Below are positions 6,664 to 6,734 of a stretch of DNA of 6,734 nucleotides, piece after piece. Source of the stretch: an uncultured Lachnospiraceae bacterium (GTDB taxonomy: Bacteria > Bacillota > Clostridia > Lachnospirales > Lachnospiraceae). Numbering within the stretch: position 1 is the first letter of the stretch; each line of letters starts with the position of its first letter. Position numbers and translations under genes: made by a program. Under the pieces are notes generated by a model that was not told the DNA's origin, searched no databases, and saw only the letters and a program-made list of their open reading frames with translations. Location: assembly GCA_947651335.1 (NCBI GenBank), contig CANSYV010000079.1:1-6734 (forward strand), read 5' to 3'.

Positions 6664-6723
6664 ATGGCAGAAAAACGGATAAAAATAAAAGTAGACCATC
6701 TGACGAACTTGTGGACATGCTAA
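6664..6723 (+). CDS. N-terminus of a probable second ABC ATPase, interrupted near the window edge
   Basis: The ATG at 6664 follows aaaggag (6651-6657), thirteen bases after the ATPase stop. It reads MAEKRIKIKVDHLT, which resembles the first beta strand of an ABC ATPase (KIxVxHLTKxFG). It then reads NLWTC and stops at TAA 6721-6723, eleven bases before the end. One extra base after codon 17 would give NLWDML, close to the expected K-x-F-G-D-x-L, so a frameshift is one explanation. A true disruption or a chimeric sequence end are others. As it stands only 19 residues are encoded. The assignment rests on a short match plus operon position. Confidence 0.4.
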   Translation: MAEKRIKIKVDHLTNLWTC

Positions 6724-6734
6724 GCCGTTGCACC

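Noticed and set aside
1..6734. CRISPR array, tRNA, rRNA or insertion sequence
   Set aside because: No regularly spaced direct repeats, no tRNA-like cloverleaf noticed, and no transposase motifs or terminal inverted repeats were seen.

Overview
The window reads as part of the genome of an anaerobic, low-to-mid GC Firmicute, most likely a gut-type Clostridia/Lachnospiraceae member. The reasons are strong AGGAGG-type ribosome sites, a Gram-positive style lipoprotein substrate-binding protein, a U-tailed intrinsic terminator, and an oxygen-sensitive radical SAM sulfatase maturase. The genus cannot be fixed from sequence reading alone. All confident genes lie on the + strand.

Layout: (1) bases 1-1136 hold an anaerobic sulfatase-maturating enzyme (anSME) whose first few codons lie left of the window. 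(2) Bases 1137-1526 are a 390-base intergenic stretch with a strong intrinsic terminator (1354-1394), a plausible promoter (-10 at 1441-1446) and an inverted repeat (1464-1502). It also holds an unexplained open stretch that might be a decayed gene. (3) Bases 1527-6650 form one apparent operon: Cys-type sulfatase without signal peptide (1527-3050), lipoprotein substrate-binding protein (3081-4235), two different inner-membrane permeases (4313-5107 and 5107-5892), and an ABC ATPase (5865-6650). (4) From 6664 a second ATPase-like gene begins with a good ribosome site but hits a stop codon 19 residues in, just before the right edge.

How they fit together: the lipoprotein captures a small anion outside the cell, and the NitT/TauT (SsuABC/TauABC-like) transporter moves it into the cytoplasm. 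There a formylglycine sulfatase, activated by the neighbouring anSME, would cleave a sulfate ester (or a related ester). The substrate is unknown. A cytosolic sulfatase in the same operon as an importer implies a small, imported sulfated compound rather than a polysaccharide degraded outside the cell.

The most unusual feature is the transporter. It has two non-identical permeases, one without the canonical EAA box. Its ATPase has a non-canonical Walker A (GPGQCGKT, Gln where the fourth-position Gly is expected) and Asn in place of the H-loop histidine. With a second ATPase starting directly downstream, this suggests a fully heteromeric importer with one degenerate nucleotide site. A strong hairpin between the binding-protein and permease genes probably sets their expression ratio.
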